Positions 1 through 8,459 of a stretch of DNA of 56,180 bases are shown piece by piece. Position 1 is the stretch's first letter. Each line of letters begins with the position of its first letter. The stretch comes from Candidatus Sumerlaeaceae bacterium (GTDB lineage: Bacteria; Sumerlaeota; Sumerlaeia; Sumerlaeales; Sumerlaeaceae), in contig JAOAAY010000020.1 of the NCBI GenBank assembly GCA_026418615.1, forward strand, positions 1-56,180, given 5' to 3'. The position numbers and the translations under genes were made by a program. The notes beneath the pieces were generated by a model. The model did not search any database and was not told the DNA's origin. It saw only the letters and a list, made by a program, of their open reading frames with translations.

Positions 1-314
1 ACGCCAACGCCTACCTTCACGATGAGAAAGCGCGCCTGTGGGAGCGGTTGCCGGCGCTGGCGGCCGAGATAGAGGAACGGAGCAGAAAGATAGAGAAACG
101 GATCAAACAATCAGGCATCTCTTTGGATGCCTTCATCATCTCCGCTACGCCGTACAATGACCTCTTCAAGCGCTATGATAGTGGGACATGGAGTCGTGAG
201 AAGTTCGCAGAGAAGCACATCCTCTTCCAAGAGCGTGGTAGTGACTACGACTATCTGAAAATCTTACTAGGCGACAAGGCTTCGAAATCCGGACCGAAAT
301 CCGGGGACGGTTGA
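1..314 (+). CDS. C-terminal fragment of an unrecognised protein
   Basis: The reading frame is open at the left edge (codons run from base 3), so only about the last 103 residues are present. The visible part is charged and helical (ARLWERLPALAAEIEERSRK) and continues with ISATPYNDLFKRYDSGTW. I see no motif that identifies a family. The final residues (SGPKSGDG) and the TGA stop are read from the terminal repeat GGGGACGGTTGA of the adjacent family B element. The original C-terminus was therefore probably replaced or trimmed by that insertion. Function is unknown; that it is coding rests only on the open frame and a protein-like composition. Confidence 0.55.
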   Translation, partial: ANAYLHDEKARLWERLPALAAEIEERSRKIEKRIKQSGISLDAFIISATPYNDLFKRYDSGTWSREKFAEKHILFQERGSDYDYLKILLGDKASKSGPKSGDG

Positions 315-657
315 TGAAAAGCGTGCTGGCGGGGGGGGTGGTGCGACTTGGGCTCGATTCCCAGAGCCTGCTGAGCCGACTCGCGAAAACGCGCCCGACC
401 TGAGGTTTCAGCCCTGATACGCGTGAACCCGTAAGGATGCGATTCATGCGATCGGCATGGCGGAGGGTTCGGAGGGTCACTCAGCCGCATCGGTGCTGCT
501 GGGCGACTGGTCTAAGTCGCCTGAAGGTCAAGCCGGAGTTAGGGACGCCGGGTACAGAACTTAAGACTTTTACGCGTTGGAGAACAGCCTGAGGGTCTTG
601 CCACAGGACGACTCTAGCGGCAACCGCATGATGTGAATTTGATCAACTGCCCCCGAG
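301..657 (+). repeat. Family B MITE-like element, copy 1
   Basis: A non-coding block bounded by CGGGGACGGTTGATGAA on the left (about 302-318) and an imperfect inverted copy, TTGATCAACTGCCCCCGAG, on the right (about 639-657). The interior shares blocks with copies at 8460-8880 and 9010-9366, including GAGCCTGCTGAGCCGACT, CGCGTGAACCCGT and GGCATGGCGGAGGG. No transposase is encoded. The layout (terminal inverted repeats, about 350 bp, no ORF, several divergent copies) suggests a non-autonomous mobile element. This is inferred from pattern, not from a database match. Confidence 0.6.
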
Positions 658-675
658 TTTCCATTTAACCTATAG

Positions 676-797
676 GGTAGCCTGGGGTTTGGCGGCAAGC
701 GTGGCTTGCCGCGGGCAGGGCGGCAGCATGGCTGCCGCACTCCAAGGATGCCGATTGCGAGGGACCTTGCCGCCGGCAGCGTTGCCGGTTTCTTTTT
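676..797 (+). repeat. Family A tandem double-hairpin repeat, copy A1
   Basis: Two perfect short hairpins stand in tandem. The first has arms 692-700 and 704-712 (core GGCAAGC-GTG-GCTTGCC). The second has arms 720-727 and 731-738 (core GCGGCAGC-ATG-GCTGCCGC). They are followed by CTCCAAGGATGCC and a conserved tail ending near TTGCCGGTTTC. The same 120-bp unit recurs at 876-998, 9377-9508 and 9571-9684, and inverted at 8896-8969. Short ORFs reading through it (ECGSHAAALPAASHAC in one frame) are by-products of the repeat, not genes. Confidence 0.85.
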
Positions 798-814
798 TGC
801 TTCCAGTCACCGAA

Positions 815-862
815 TTTCGGGATTTCCGTCCCCGAATTGAATTGAATTTCGGAATTTCCCAA
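815..862. repeat. Short inverted GAATTTCGG/CCGTCCCCGAA repeats between A1 and A2
   Basis: The stretch reads GAATTTCGGGATTTCCGTCC then CCGAATTGAATTGAATTTCG, a nest of short inverted repeats using the same GGGGACGG core as the family B ends. Similar AATTCGGGGACGG strings occur at 8430-8490, and in inverse orientation at 9311-9345. It separates two family A copies whose equivalent bases are 200 bp apart. No gene is visible from 658 to 1124. Confidence 0.5.
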
Positions 863-875
863 TATTCTATGCTTG

Positions 876-998
876 GGGTAGCCTGCGGTTGGCGGCAAGC
901 GTGGCTTGCCGCGGGCAGGGCGGCAGCATGGCTGCCGCACTCCAAGGATTCCGGTTGCTGGGGACCTCGCCACCCGCAGCGTTATCGGCTTTCTTCAT
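876..998 (+). repeat. Family A tandem double-hairpin repeat, copy A2
   Basis: Same organisation as A1, beginning GGGGTAGCCTGCGGTTGGCG. The hairpin arms are 892-900/904-912 and 920-927/931-938. Both stems are intact, while the tail (TCCAAGGATTCCGGTTGCTG) differs from A1 at several positions. The stems are therefore the most conserved part. Confidence 0.85.
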
Positions 999-1124
999 GC
1001 GACGCGCCGAAGCCGCCCCGCCCACCATCCGGGGACGGTGGACAAATTGGGTTTGGGCGACGGGGTTTGTGGCGCTGGGGCGTGATGCGGTGAGGGTTTT
1101 GGGCAGACTCGCCGGCGAGCGACC

Positions 1125-2702
1125 GTGAATAATGGGGGCGGGACGAGCGTTCACTGCGACATGTCGGGGCGCACTTGGTTGGCGGCGGGTCTGGCGGTGC
1201 TGATCGTGGCGGGCACTTATGCCGTGGACACGGTTTTCGTGCCCATGCACGCGGATGGGCATGCGCAGGGCGTGTTGGGGCATGTGAACGCGCTGGCATT
1301 CTTACTATCGGTGCCGGGTTGTGGCGTGGCGCGCGTGGTGGCGGGCGGGTTTGACAACCGCTTCTCGCCGGAATATCATGTGACGGCCAGCGTGACGAAC
1401 GGGGTTTTCTACTTTTGGGTCCTGCGCCTCGCGTTGGGTGCAGCGGCGTGGGCGCGGGGGGGTGGCGTAGGGCGTCGGGCGCGGGTCGGGGTGGCGGTTC
1501 GGGCGGATTCGACCGCAAAAACAACGCTGTCCTCAATCACCAACAAACGACCATCAGTGCCGGGTCAGGCAGATCTGACCGCAAAGGCGGCACTCGCTGC
1601 AAGCGCCAGCAAACGAGCATCAGTGTCGGACCTGACGGATTCGACCGCAGAAACAACGCTGTCCTCAATCACCAGCAAACAACCATCGGTGGCGGATCAT
1701 GCGGATCTGACCGCAGGGGTGGCCTCGACCAGTACGGCTGATCCTGCGCTGCTGCCCGGCGCTGAGCCGGCGTCGCCAGCAATGTCGCGGCGAGGTTTTT
1801 TGCTGGCGTCGGCGCGGGCGGGGGTGGGCGTGGCGTTGGCGGGTGGTGTGTCGGGTGTGGCGTGGGCGCTGTTTGTGCAGCCGAGGCGCTACGAGATCGT
1901 CCGCCATCGGTTGGCGTTGCCCGACCTGCCGCGCGAATTGGACGGCCTGCGGGTGGTGCAACTCTCGGACATCCACCACGGCCCGTGGCTGTCGCTGGAT
2001 TATCTCAGTCGCGTGGTGGCGGATACGAACGCGCTCGAGCCGGACCTCGTGCTGCTGACGGGCGACTATGTGCAGGGGCGACGCCATTATGTCGCCTCGT
2101 GCGTGGCCGCGTTGGCTGCGTTGGCGCCGCGCATCGGGGTGCTGGCCGTGCTGGGGAACCACGATTGGTGGGAGGGCGTGGAAGAGGCCCGGCGCGCGTT
2201 TGCCCGCGAGGGCATCCCCCTGATTGACAACGACCGCCGCGTCTTGACACCCGACCGCCGCCTCATGCGTCCGGAGCAGGCGGGTGGCTGGGGCGCGCGG
2301 GGGCTGGCGATTGCGGGCATAGGCGACTATCTCGAGGGGGAGCCCGACTTCGCTGCCGCGCTCAACGGGCTGCCGTCGCGGATGCCGTGCCTGCTCCTGT
2401 CACACTGGCCCGACGCCGCCGAGGATCCAGCCATGCGTCGCGGGCGCTGGCGCGTGGACCTGATGCTTTGCGGCCACACCCACGGTGGCCAGATCCGCCT
2501 GCCGCTCGTCGGGGCTCCCCTTGTGCCGTCGCGTTACGGGCAGAAGTACGCCGCCGGATTCGTGGACGGCCCCGCCTGCCGCGTCTATGTGAACCGCGGC
2601 ATCGGCACCGCGCTGCTGCCCGTGCGCTGGGGCGTGCCGCCAGAAATCACGGTGTTTGATCTGGCCTGCGATAGCGAAAACCCCGATCAGAGACCGACAT
2701 AA
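1125..2702 (+). CDS. Membrane-anchored metallophosphoesterase with 22-residue repeats
   Basis: A 525-residue protein ending in a calcineurin-like metallophosphoesterase domain of the YaeI type. Metal-ligand motifs are D282-I-H284, G313-D314, GNHD (344-347), LSHWPD and CGHTHGGQ. These enzymes use two metal ions to hydrolyse phosphoesters; the substrate here is unknown. The first 110 residues hold two or three hydrophobic segments. Residues 127-214 are four tandem 22-residue units (ADSTAKTTLSSITNKRPSV type). Residues 221-250 contain a twin-arginine-like SRRGF followed by a hydrophobic stretch. The usual form of this family starts with such an RR-plus-hydrophobic anchor, so the first ~219 residues look like an added membrane module and repeat linker. 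The start used is GTG 1125; ATG 1161 (residue 13) is an alternative. Confidence 0.88.
   Translation: MNNGGGTSVHCDMSGRTWLAAGLAVLIVAGTYAVDTVFVPMHADGHAQGVLGHVNALAFLLSVPGCGVARVVAGGFDNRFSPEYHVTASVTNGVFYFWVLRLALGAAAWARGGGVGRRARVGVAVRADSTAKTTLSSITNKRPSVPGQADLTAKAALAASASKRASVSDLTDSTAETTLSSITSKQPSVADHADLTAGVASTSTADPALLPGAEPASPAMSRRGFLLASARAGVGVALAGGVSGVAWALFVQPRRYEIVRHRLALPDLPRELDGLRVVQLSDIHHGPWLSLDYLSRVVADTNALEPDLVLLTGDYVQGRRHYVASCVAALAALAPRIGVLAVLGNHDWWEGVEEARRAFAREGIPLIDNDRRVLTPDRRLMRPEQAGGWGARGLAIAGIGDYLEGEPDFAAALNGLPSRMPCLLLSHWPDAAEDPAMRRGRWRVDLMLCGHTHGGQIRLPLVGAPLVPSRYGQKYAAGFVDGPACRVYVNRGIGTALLPVRWGVPPEITVFDLACDSENPDQRPT
1503..1766 (+). repeat. Four in-frame 66-bp tandem repeats inside the phosphoesterase gene
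   Basis: GATTCGACCGCA recurs at 1506 and 1638 (132 bp apart), and GATCTGACCGCA sits halfway between. This gives four 66-bp units of 22 residues each with pattern AD(S/L)TAxxxLxxxxxKxxSV. Units 1 and 3 are nearly identical, as are the first parts of units 2 and 4, so a 132-bp pair was probably duplicated. The period is a multiple of three, so the frame survives expansion or contraction. Confidence 0.85.
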
Positions 2703-3032
2703 GTAGCATGCGCGCAGGCACTTTCATCGTGGTGCCGAGACTTATCTGACGAGTGCGTGACGCTGAGGGCCTAGTGGACCGGTTTGGGAACACGGGAAAA
2801 TTTCATCAACCGTCCCCGTTTTTGTTGTTTTCGTTTTTGTTGCCCCCGTTTTACTTTCGCTATGTCGCAACGGTCTGATGCGAAGGTGACGATGCTTGTC
2901 TGACGGGCGCGGGAGGCTAAGCGCGAGGTAGACCGGCTTGAGAACAGATAGAATATGGTCAACCGTCCCCGTTTTTGGGGAAGCGGCTGAATATGGTCAA
3001 CCGTCCCCGTTTTTGTGTTTTTGTTTAGATGA
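2703..3032. repeat. Eroded family B right ends and short direct repeats
   Basis: No gene is visible. Three copies of TCAACCGTCCCCGTTTTTG occur, at about 2806-2824, 2959-2977 and 2997-3015. The last two lie in a perfect 27-bp direct repeat (2951-2977 and 2989-3015, period 38). Upstream of two of them stand related strings, GTGGACCGGTTTGGGAACA and GTAGACCGGCTTGAGAACA. These look like the right ends of two or three family B elements whose left halves have decayed or been lost. Confidence 0.6.
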
Positions 3033-3065
3033 ATGGGCTGGTCTGATGTTTTGCAGATCGGTGGC

Positions 3066-4544
3066 ATGGTGGACAAGCGCGCAGACGGCATTGTGTTGGT
3101 GACGGGGGCGACGGGGTACATTGGCGGGCGGTTGGCGCCGCGGCTGCTGGAACTGGGCTACCCGGTGCGGTGTCTGGTGCGCGATCCGACGCGATTGGCT
3201 GGGCGACCGTGGGCGGGTCGGGTCGAGGTGGCGACCGGGGATGTCTTGGACCGATCCAGCCTGCTGGCGGCGATGCGCGGGGTGGAGGTGGCGTATTATT
3301 TGGTTCACAGCATGGGAGCCGGGCGGGGGTTTCACGAGCGGGATGTGACGGCGGCGCGGCTGTTTGGTGAGGCGGCTCGCGATTCGGGTGTGCGCCGGAT
3401 TATCTACCTTGGGGGACTGGCCCATGGCGCGGGTGGTTTGTCGGAGCATTTGCGTTCGCGCCAGGAGACGGGGGATGCGTTGCGGGCGGCCGGCGTGCCG
3501 GTGACGGAGTTTCGCGCGGGGGTGATCGTTGGATCGGGGAGCCTGTCGTTCGAGATGATCCGCTATCTGACCGAGCGCTTGCCCGTGATGATTTGCCCGC
3601 GCTGGGTTTTTACGCGCACCCAGCCGATTGGGATTCGCGAAGTTTTGGAATATCTGACCGCGGCGCTGGACACGCCGGCGAGTGCGGGGCGCGTGGTGGA
3701 GATCGGCGGGGCGGATGTGATTTCGTACGGCGACATGATGATGCTTTACGCCGAGGTGCGCGGGTTGCGGCGGTGGATGGTGCCGGTGCCCGTCCTGACG
3801 CCCCGGTTGTCGAGCCTGTGGGTCAACCTCGTGACGCCGATTCCGGCCTCCATCGCCCGGCCGCTGATCGAGGGACTGCGCAACGAGAGTGTGGTGCGCG
3901 ATGCGTCGGCGCGCGAGTTGTTTCCGCAGATCGTCCCTGCCGGGTACAGGGTTTCGGTGGAGCGCGCCTTGGCGCGGCTCGAGGCGAGCAGCGTCGAAAC
4001 GGCGTGGAGCGACGCGCTGAGCGCTGGCCCCGCCGGCGCTGCGGGGAGACCTGTAATCCTGACCACCTTCGAGGGTATGGTCATCGAGCGCCGCCGTCGC
4101 GAAGTGGCTGCACCGCCGGAGGTGGTTTTTCAGGTCATCACCGGTTTGGGGGGTGCCCGCGGCTGGCTGTACATGAACTGGGCGTGGCGCGTCCGGGGTT
4201 TTCTTGACCGGCTCATAGGCGGCGTCGGCCTGCGGCGCGGGCGGCGCCACCCCGACGAACTGCGCGTGGGCGACGCGCTGGATTTCTGGCGCGTGGAAGC
4301 GCTTGAACCGGGGCGGCTGTTGCGGCTGCGGGCCGAGATGAAAGTCCCGGGCAACGCTTGGCTCCAGTTCAGCGTCGTCCCGCGCGAGGGCGGGGGCGCG
4401 GTGCTCACCCAGACCGCCTTCTTCGCGCCCAAGGGTTTGATGGGATGGCTTTACTGGTACGGGCTGTATCCCATCCACGGCCTGATCTTCAGCGGTCTCA
4501 TCAAGCGCATCGGGGAGCGCGCCGAACGGCATCGGGGCGCTTGA
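3066..4544 (+). CDS. SDR-type NAD(P)-binding protein with C-terminal DUF2867 domain
   Basis: An atypical extended short-chain dehydrogenase/reductase of the NmrA/YbjT type. Near the N-terminus stands LVTGATGYIGG, the GxxGxxG dinucleotide loop. It is followed by a Rossmann half (LVRDPTR, ATGDVLD, YYLVHSM, IIYLGG) and a segment matching the DUF2867 region (from about ILTTFEGMVIERRRREVAAP to GLIKRIGERAE). I do not see a clear YxxxK catalytic pair, as is usual for this subgroup, which often binds cofactor without a known reaction. ATG 3066 is chosen because it places the glycine loop close to the N-terminus; ATG 3033 would add 11 residues next to the repeat edge. Substrate unknown; cytoplasmic, possibly membrane associated at the WLYWYGLYP helix. 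Confidence 0.85.
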   Translation: MVDKRADGIVLVTGATGYIGGRLAPRLLELGYPVRCLVRDPTRLAGRPWAGRVEVATGDVLDRSSLLAAMRGVEVAYYLVHSMGAGRGFHERDVTAARLFGEAARDSGVRRIIYLGGLAHGAGGLSEHLRSRQETGDALRAAGVPVTEFRAGVIVGSGSLSFEMIRYLTERLPVMICPRWVFTRTQPIGIREVLEYLTAALDTPASAGRVVEIGGADVISYGDMMMLYAEVRGLRRWMVPVPVLTPRLSSLWVNLVTPIPASIARPLIEGLRNESVVRDASARELFPQIVPAGYRVSVERALARLEASSVETAWSDALSAGPAGAAGRPVILTTFEGMVIERRRREVAAPPEVVFQVITGLGGARGWLYMNWAWRVRGFLDRLIGGVGLRRGRRHPDELRVGDALDFWRVEALEPGRLLRLRAEMKVPGNAWLQFSVVPREGGGAVLTQTAFFAPKGLMGWLYWYGLYPIHGLIFSGLIKRIGERAERHRGA

Positions 4545-4572
4545 CCGGCACGGGCGCGACGGGCGCAGCAGG

Positions 4573-7041
4573 CTAATGCAGGGTGAATCGGCTCACCGAC
4601 ACGGGCACGGTGAGTTGGCTCACGGTCACGGCTGGGGCCGACTCGTAGCCGAAGTGATCCACCGCCGTGACAGTGTAATAGTATAAAGTGTTCTTGTTTG
4701 TTGTTGTATCGGTGAACGACGGCGTCGTCACCTGCGCAACGAGGTTGGCGGGCGTGCGGGCGACGACGGGTGTGGTGCTGCGGTACACGCGATAGCCGGC
4801 CAGGTCCTGCGCCGGGCTTGGCGCCCACGACAGCACAACATGGCTGGGCAGGGCGGACTGGGCCGTCAAGCCGCGTGGCCGGACGGGTTCCCCCAGCGGC
4901 GTGTGCGCGCCGCCCTGGTGGATCTCGTCAATGTAAAGGGTATAGGAGTTAGGCGCGCCTGCCACCTGATAGATCATGAGCGATTCGAGGACGCCCCAGG
5001 TGCCGTCGAGAACCCCGTTGCCGCTGGCGAAGGAGGTCCAGGTCTCGTTGGGCAGGTCGAAATGGATGTACTGCCAGTTTGGCGAAGCCTCGACGCGCTG
5101 AACGGCGGTCATTTCGATGGGGCCGCTGCTACCGCCGTTGGCGCCGATGGGGCCGCTCCCGCCCGTTTCGCGGACGGCGAGCGCGATATCCAGCCGGCCG
5201 CCAAGCAGTTTTATGTAAACTCCCACCCCCTGCGTCAGGTTGATCGCCGGATTCACACCGAATGTGCTCAGCCGGTAACGGCCCCCGGAGGCATTGGTCC
5301 AATTGAAGGTCACCTTGCGCGAGTTGGCGCCGGGCGCGCCCACGCGCGGATCAAGGCGATTGTTGGCCTCTTCGGTGCTGCTGACGGTCGCAGAGGCCGA
5401 GACGCCGATGTTGCTGCCGGATGTGGTCAGGAAAGCCAGCGAGTCGGAATCGTGGTTGCGGACATTGGTTGATGTGAACGCGGGCGGCGGCGGGGGCGAG
5501 ACGCCAGCGAGGAGGCCGGTCGTGATCGTGCTGCGATTGCCAAGGCGGTCGAGCGCCTGGATCCCCGCCTCGACGGCAGCGCCGGGCACATCCAGCGCAC
5601 GCCGCCAGTCGGGCACAATTTCATACGACCAGTCGGTCCCGATGCGCCAATAGACGACATACCATTGCGGATACTCTGCCCCTTGCGGCGTCCAGTGGAG
5701 TGTCCATGTTGTCCCGGCACTGCCCGTCCATGCGAGCGTGGGCGCTGCGGGCGGGGTGGCGTCGCGGTGTGTGTAGGCCACAGTGGTGGCCTTTCGCTGG
5801 TAGGGGCCGGCGCGCAGTTGGTCCGACAAGTATCCCACGGTGGCGTTTCCGATCCCGCGCCCGCCATTGGTTGTCAGGTTGAGGGTGCGGAAGAAAGTGC
5901 TGCCCTGCGCGGCCGGCAGCGATTGCTGGTAGTTGACCATGCTGACGACATGGGCCGGCTGCCAGCCCGTGTTGAGGGCTTTGTAAGCCGGCAAGCCGGG
6001 GAAAATGGGACGGCCAAAAGGATTTTGTGCCGGCGCCGTCCACCAATTAAGCAGCGTGTCAAAGTCTTGCTGGGTCGGGTGTCCGTCCGCGGCGCGCCCC
6101 CAGTAGAGTTGAGGCGTGAAGTAGTCCACCCAACCTTCCACCAGCCATTTGCGCGAGTCGGCGAAAATGGCGCTGTAGGCATCGAGTCCCACGATGCCCG
6201 GCGGCACGCCCGTTTTCCAAATGCCGAACGGCGATATGCCGAAGCGCACATGATTTTTGGCCGGGCGCGCGTCGAGCGCCGAACGCACGGTGCTGATCAT
6301 GCGGTTCACATTGTCGCGGCGCCAGTCGCCCAGCGACATCGTGCCCCCGCCCGCCGTGTAGGCCGCATACTCCGCCGAATCGGGAAACGGATTCGTGGTC
6401 GAAATGCCGTACGGGTAAAAATAATCGTCGAAATGAATGCCGTCAATGTCGTAGCGGTCCACCACATCCATAATAACCCCCGTCGTGTAGGGGATCGTGC
6501 CCGGGTGGCCGGGGTTGAGCCAGTAGTAGTTGCTGCTGCCGGAAGAATAAGGCACGACAAGGTGGGGCTGCGTGTTCACCGGATGGCTGGCGGCAAAGGC
6601 GGCGTTGCGGTCCACCCCTGCGCGGTAGGGGTTGAACCACGCGTGAATCTCCATGCCGCGCCGTCGGCATTCGTCCACCATGAACTGCAGCGGGTCCCAC
6701 GGCCGCGCCGGTGCCGTGCCCTGCGCACCGGTCAACCATCGCGACCACGGCTCGATGGCCGACACATAGAAGGCATCGCACTCCGTGCGCACCTGCATCA
6801 GAACGGCATTGATACCAATGCTCTGGCAGGTATCGAGCAGCGAAACGATCTGGGCGCGCTGCGCCGTGATGTCGCTCGTGCCTGCTCCAGCCGGAAAGTC
6901 GAGCCCTTGTACCGTCGTGAACCAGATTGCGCGGTAGTCCACCGGCGCGGGCATCTGGCCCACAGCACGCAGAGGTGCCAACAGGGCGAGAAGCAACGCA
7001 CCCGCCAGCAACGCGGCAACTGGACGATGTGAAACGCTCAT
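4573..7041 (-). CDS. Secreted GHL10/DUF187-type glycoside hydrolase with fibronectin III tail
   Basis: A Sec signal peptide (MSVSHRPVAALLAGALLLAL) precedes a TIM-barrel domain typical of the glycosyl hydrolase-like 10 (YngK) family: YRAIWFTTVQGLDFP, AVLMQVRTECDAFY, GMEIHAWFNPYRAG, DRYDIDGIHFDDYF, FGISPFGIW and FTPQLYWG. The acidic residues in GIHFDDYF and MQVRTECDAFY are candidate active-site positions. A beta-rich middle domain follows, perhaps carbohydrate binding. A fibronectin type III domain lies near the C-terminus (PRGLTAQSALPSHVVLSWAP). ATG 7041 is chosen over the longer form because GGGAAAGGG lies just upstream and the signal peptide starts there. It probably acts outside the inner membrane on glycan; the substrate is not evident. 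It is convergent with the SDR gene and shows no operon partner. Confidence 0.88.
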   Translation of the reverse strand: MSVSHRPVAALLAGALLLALLAPLRAVGQMPAPVDYRAIWFTTVQGLDFPAGAGTSDITAQRAQIVSLLDTCQSIGINAVLMQVRTECDAFYVSAIEPWSRWLTGAQGTAPARPWDPLQFMVDECRRRGMEIHAWFNPYRAGVDRNAAFAASHPVNTQPHLVVPYSSGSSNYYWLNPGHPGTIPYTTGVIMDVVDRYDIDGIHFDDYFYPYGISTTNPFPDSAEYAAYTAGGGTMSLGDWRRDNVNRMISTVRSALDARPAKNHVRFGISPFGIWKTGVPPGIVGLDAYSAIFADSRKWLVEGWVDYFTPQLYWGRAADGHPTQQDFDTLLNWWTAPAQNPFGRPIFPGLPAYKALNTGWQPAHVVSMVNYQQSLPAAQGSTFFRTLNLTTNGGRGIGNATVGYLSDQLRAGPYQRKATTVAYTHRDATPPAAPTLAWTGSAGTTWTLHWTPQGAEYPQWYVVYWRIGTDWSYEIVPDWRRALDVPGAAVEAGIQALDRLGNRSTITTGLLAGVSPPPPPAFTSTNVRNHDSDSLAFLTTSGSNIGVSASATVSSTEEANNRLDPRVGAPGANSRKVTFNWTNASGGRYRLSTFGVNPAINLTQGVGVYIKLLGGRLDIALAVRETGGSGPIGANGGSSGPIEMTAVQRVEASPNWQYIHFDLPNETWTSFASGNGVLDGTWGVLESLMIYQVAGAPNSYTLYIDEIHQGGAHTPLGEPVRPRGLTAQSALPSHVVLSWAPSPAQDLAGYRVYRSTTPVVARTPANLVAQVTTPSFTDTTTNKNTLYYYTVTAVDHFGYESAPAVTVSQLTVPVSVSRFTLH

Positions 7042-7189
7042 GCGACCCTTTCCCGACCCGTCCTGCCGCCTCCGTACGGCAGAACGAAGTGTCGCCCCTT
7101 CGTGTAACCTCAATGACCGCCCAGTTCCGCGCCCTATTCGCCGCGGCAGCGCAATTCTTGCCTAAACCACAAAACGGCGACTCAACCAC

Positions 7190-7279
7190 AAAACGGGGAC
7201 GGTTGACTTTAATCGTGAACGGTTGACGACTTGTAAAAACGGGGACGGTTGACTTTAATCGTGAACGGTTGACGACTTG
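7190..7279. repeat. Perfect 44-bp direct repeat with GGGGACGGTTGA core
   Basis: Bases 7190-7233 and 7236-7279 are identical. Each starts AAAACGGGGACGGTTGAC and ends ACGGTTGACGACTTG, and the period is 46. Each unit contains the family B terminal motif twice (GGGGACGGTTGA and GAACGGTTGA). A shorter AACCACAAAACGG repeat leads into them (7165-7195). This looks like a stack of element left ends and is non-coding. Confidence 0.75.
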
Positions 7280-7632
7280 CGTGCAGGCGGGCGGAGCGGG
7301 GCGACTCGGGCTTGATGCTGAGAGCGTACCCGTGAGGTTCGGAAACAGGCGCCGGGGACAGGTTTTTTTGTTTTGACATTTGCAAAGCCAGACCTTTGAT
7401 AGTTACCATACCTTTGACAGTCATGCGATAGAAATTGCGGCGTGCTCGGCCGGATCAGGGGCGGTGCTGGCGGGGCTTCGCAGTGCTTGTTAGCAGGTCC
7501 CTTGGGATATCAGGACGACGGGAGGACAGGACTTGAGATCGAATCCATCAGAGTGCGCTCATCGTACCCTGTATGGAAGACAACACCCGCGGCGGGCGCG
7601 TCGCTGGAGTTCGGTCAACCGTCCCCAAATAT
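7280..7632 (+). repeat. Family B element, eroded copy
   Basis: The block starts after the stacked left ends and finishes with GGTCAACCGTCCCC near 7613-7626. It shares GACTCGGGCTTGATGCTGAGAGC-like sequence (compare 9049-9067) and CGGCCGGATCAGGG with copy 9010-9366, but is otherwise divergent. A GCCGGGGACAGGTTTTTTTG string lies inside, so other elements may be nested. No gene is visible between 7042 and 7787. Confidence 0.5.
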
Positions 7633-7787
7633 CTATTGTGTTTATAAAGCCACAGGGACGCCGCAGCCGCCGTCTCGCCAGCCGACACCGTGAGTATAGC
7701 GTCTGTTTTACGCGACAGCAATGAGAAGAGTGGCGGTTATCCCTCTGGCATTTAGCCCTTAACGCTTACGGGAGGAAGTGCAAAGTC

Positions 7788-8459
7788 ATGGAAATGAGCG
7801 CAGACAAGTCGTCGGTCATGTTTGTTCTGTGGTTTATCCTCTGCCTCCTGCTTTGGTGCCGCATAATTATCCTGCCTTTGCTGGTTCGGGAATCGATTTT
7901 GTTCTTGCCGCGCCGCCTGTTTGTCCCGGCGCTCATTCGCTTGAGATTTCGTGCTCGACTGGATGTCTTTCTGATAGTTCTTAATGCTCTCGGCGCCTGT
8001 GTATTGTTCTCGCTTTCGGATTCTAACTGGGCAGGGCTTTGGCCGGTGCTTATTGTCGCGAACTGGACAGCCTTGGGCTCCGTGGTGTACGCCTATGTTC
8101 GCCTTGGCGATGAGTTGCTCCGCTGGGGATCATGGAGGCGTCGCGCGAAAGTCGCGCTTGGCTTGATATTCGGTCTTAACGCCGCTTGGCTGCCGACGCT
8201 TGCTATTGCTGAGGTGGGCGCAGGAGCCTTGCTCGGTTTGCTGTTGCCGGGTCACGCCATCATGCTCCTTGCAGTTTGTTTACGCACTGCTATGTGGCCG
8301 GCATTGACACTCGGCGCACCCGCAACAGCGATCATTCACCTGTCATTGGTGTGTGCTATTTCTCGGTGGGCTCAGAATACAGGTCTGGATTCTATTTCTG
8401 CTGGAAACGCTGGTGGCGGTGAGCGCGCTGGGCAATTCGGGGTAATTCGGGGACGGTAA
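7788..8459 (+). CDS. Small polytopic membrane protein of unknown function
   Basis: A 223-residue protein with about six hydrophobic segments (FVLWFILCLLLW, LDVFLIVLNALGACVLF, AGLWPVLIVANW, KVALGLIFGLNAAWL, GALLGLLLPGHAIMLLAVCL and a last one near IIHLSLVCAI). GGGAGGAAG lies upstream of ATG 7788; ATG 7794 is equally placed. I recognise no family. The last residues (GQFGVIRGR) and the stop are read from the AATTCGGGGACGG repeat that follows, so the natural C-terminus appears replaced by repeat sequence. It is flanked by repeats on both sides and may be a transferred or decaying gene. Confidence 0.65.
   Translation: MEMSADKSSVMFVLWFILCLLLWCRIIILPLLVRESILFLPRRLFVPALIRLRFRARLDVFLIVLNALGACVLFSLSDSNWAGLWPVLIVANWTALGSVVYAYVRLGDELLRWGSWRRRAKVALGLIFGLNAAWLPTLAIAEVGAGALLGLLLPGHAIMLLAVCLRTAMWPALTLGAPATAIIHLSLVCAISRWAQNTGLDSISAGNAGGGERAGQFGVIRGR

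Noticed and set aside
345..372. tRNA-like T-arm (TGGG-CTCGATT-CCCA) in family B copy 1
   Set aside because: No acceptor or anticodon arms can be drawn around it and the other copies do not keep the stem.
665..973. Short ORFs reading ECGSHAAALPAASHAC and similar
   Set aside because: They are translations of the family A double-hairpin repeat and occur again at each copy; stems, not codons, are conserved.
2997..4532. Long minus-strand ORF (511 codons) opposite the SDR gene
   Set aside because: Antisense shadow rich in Arg, His, Pro and Gln without any recognisable motif; the plus-strand SDR/DUF2867 match is strong.
5665..7032. Long plus-strand ORF (455 codons) opposite the GHL10 gene
   Set aside because: It is the antisense shadow of a clear glycoside hydrolase; the composition is Arg/His/Val rich with no domain, as expected from GC-rich codon bias.
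7373..7440. Two TTGACA strings suggesting promoters before the membrane protein
   Set aside because: They lie in eroded repeat sequence more than 340 bases from the gene and no good -10 element follows.
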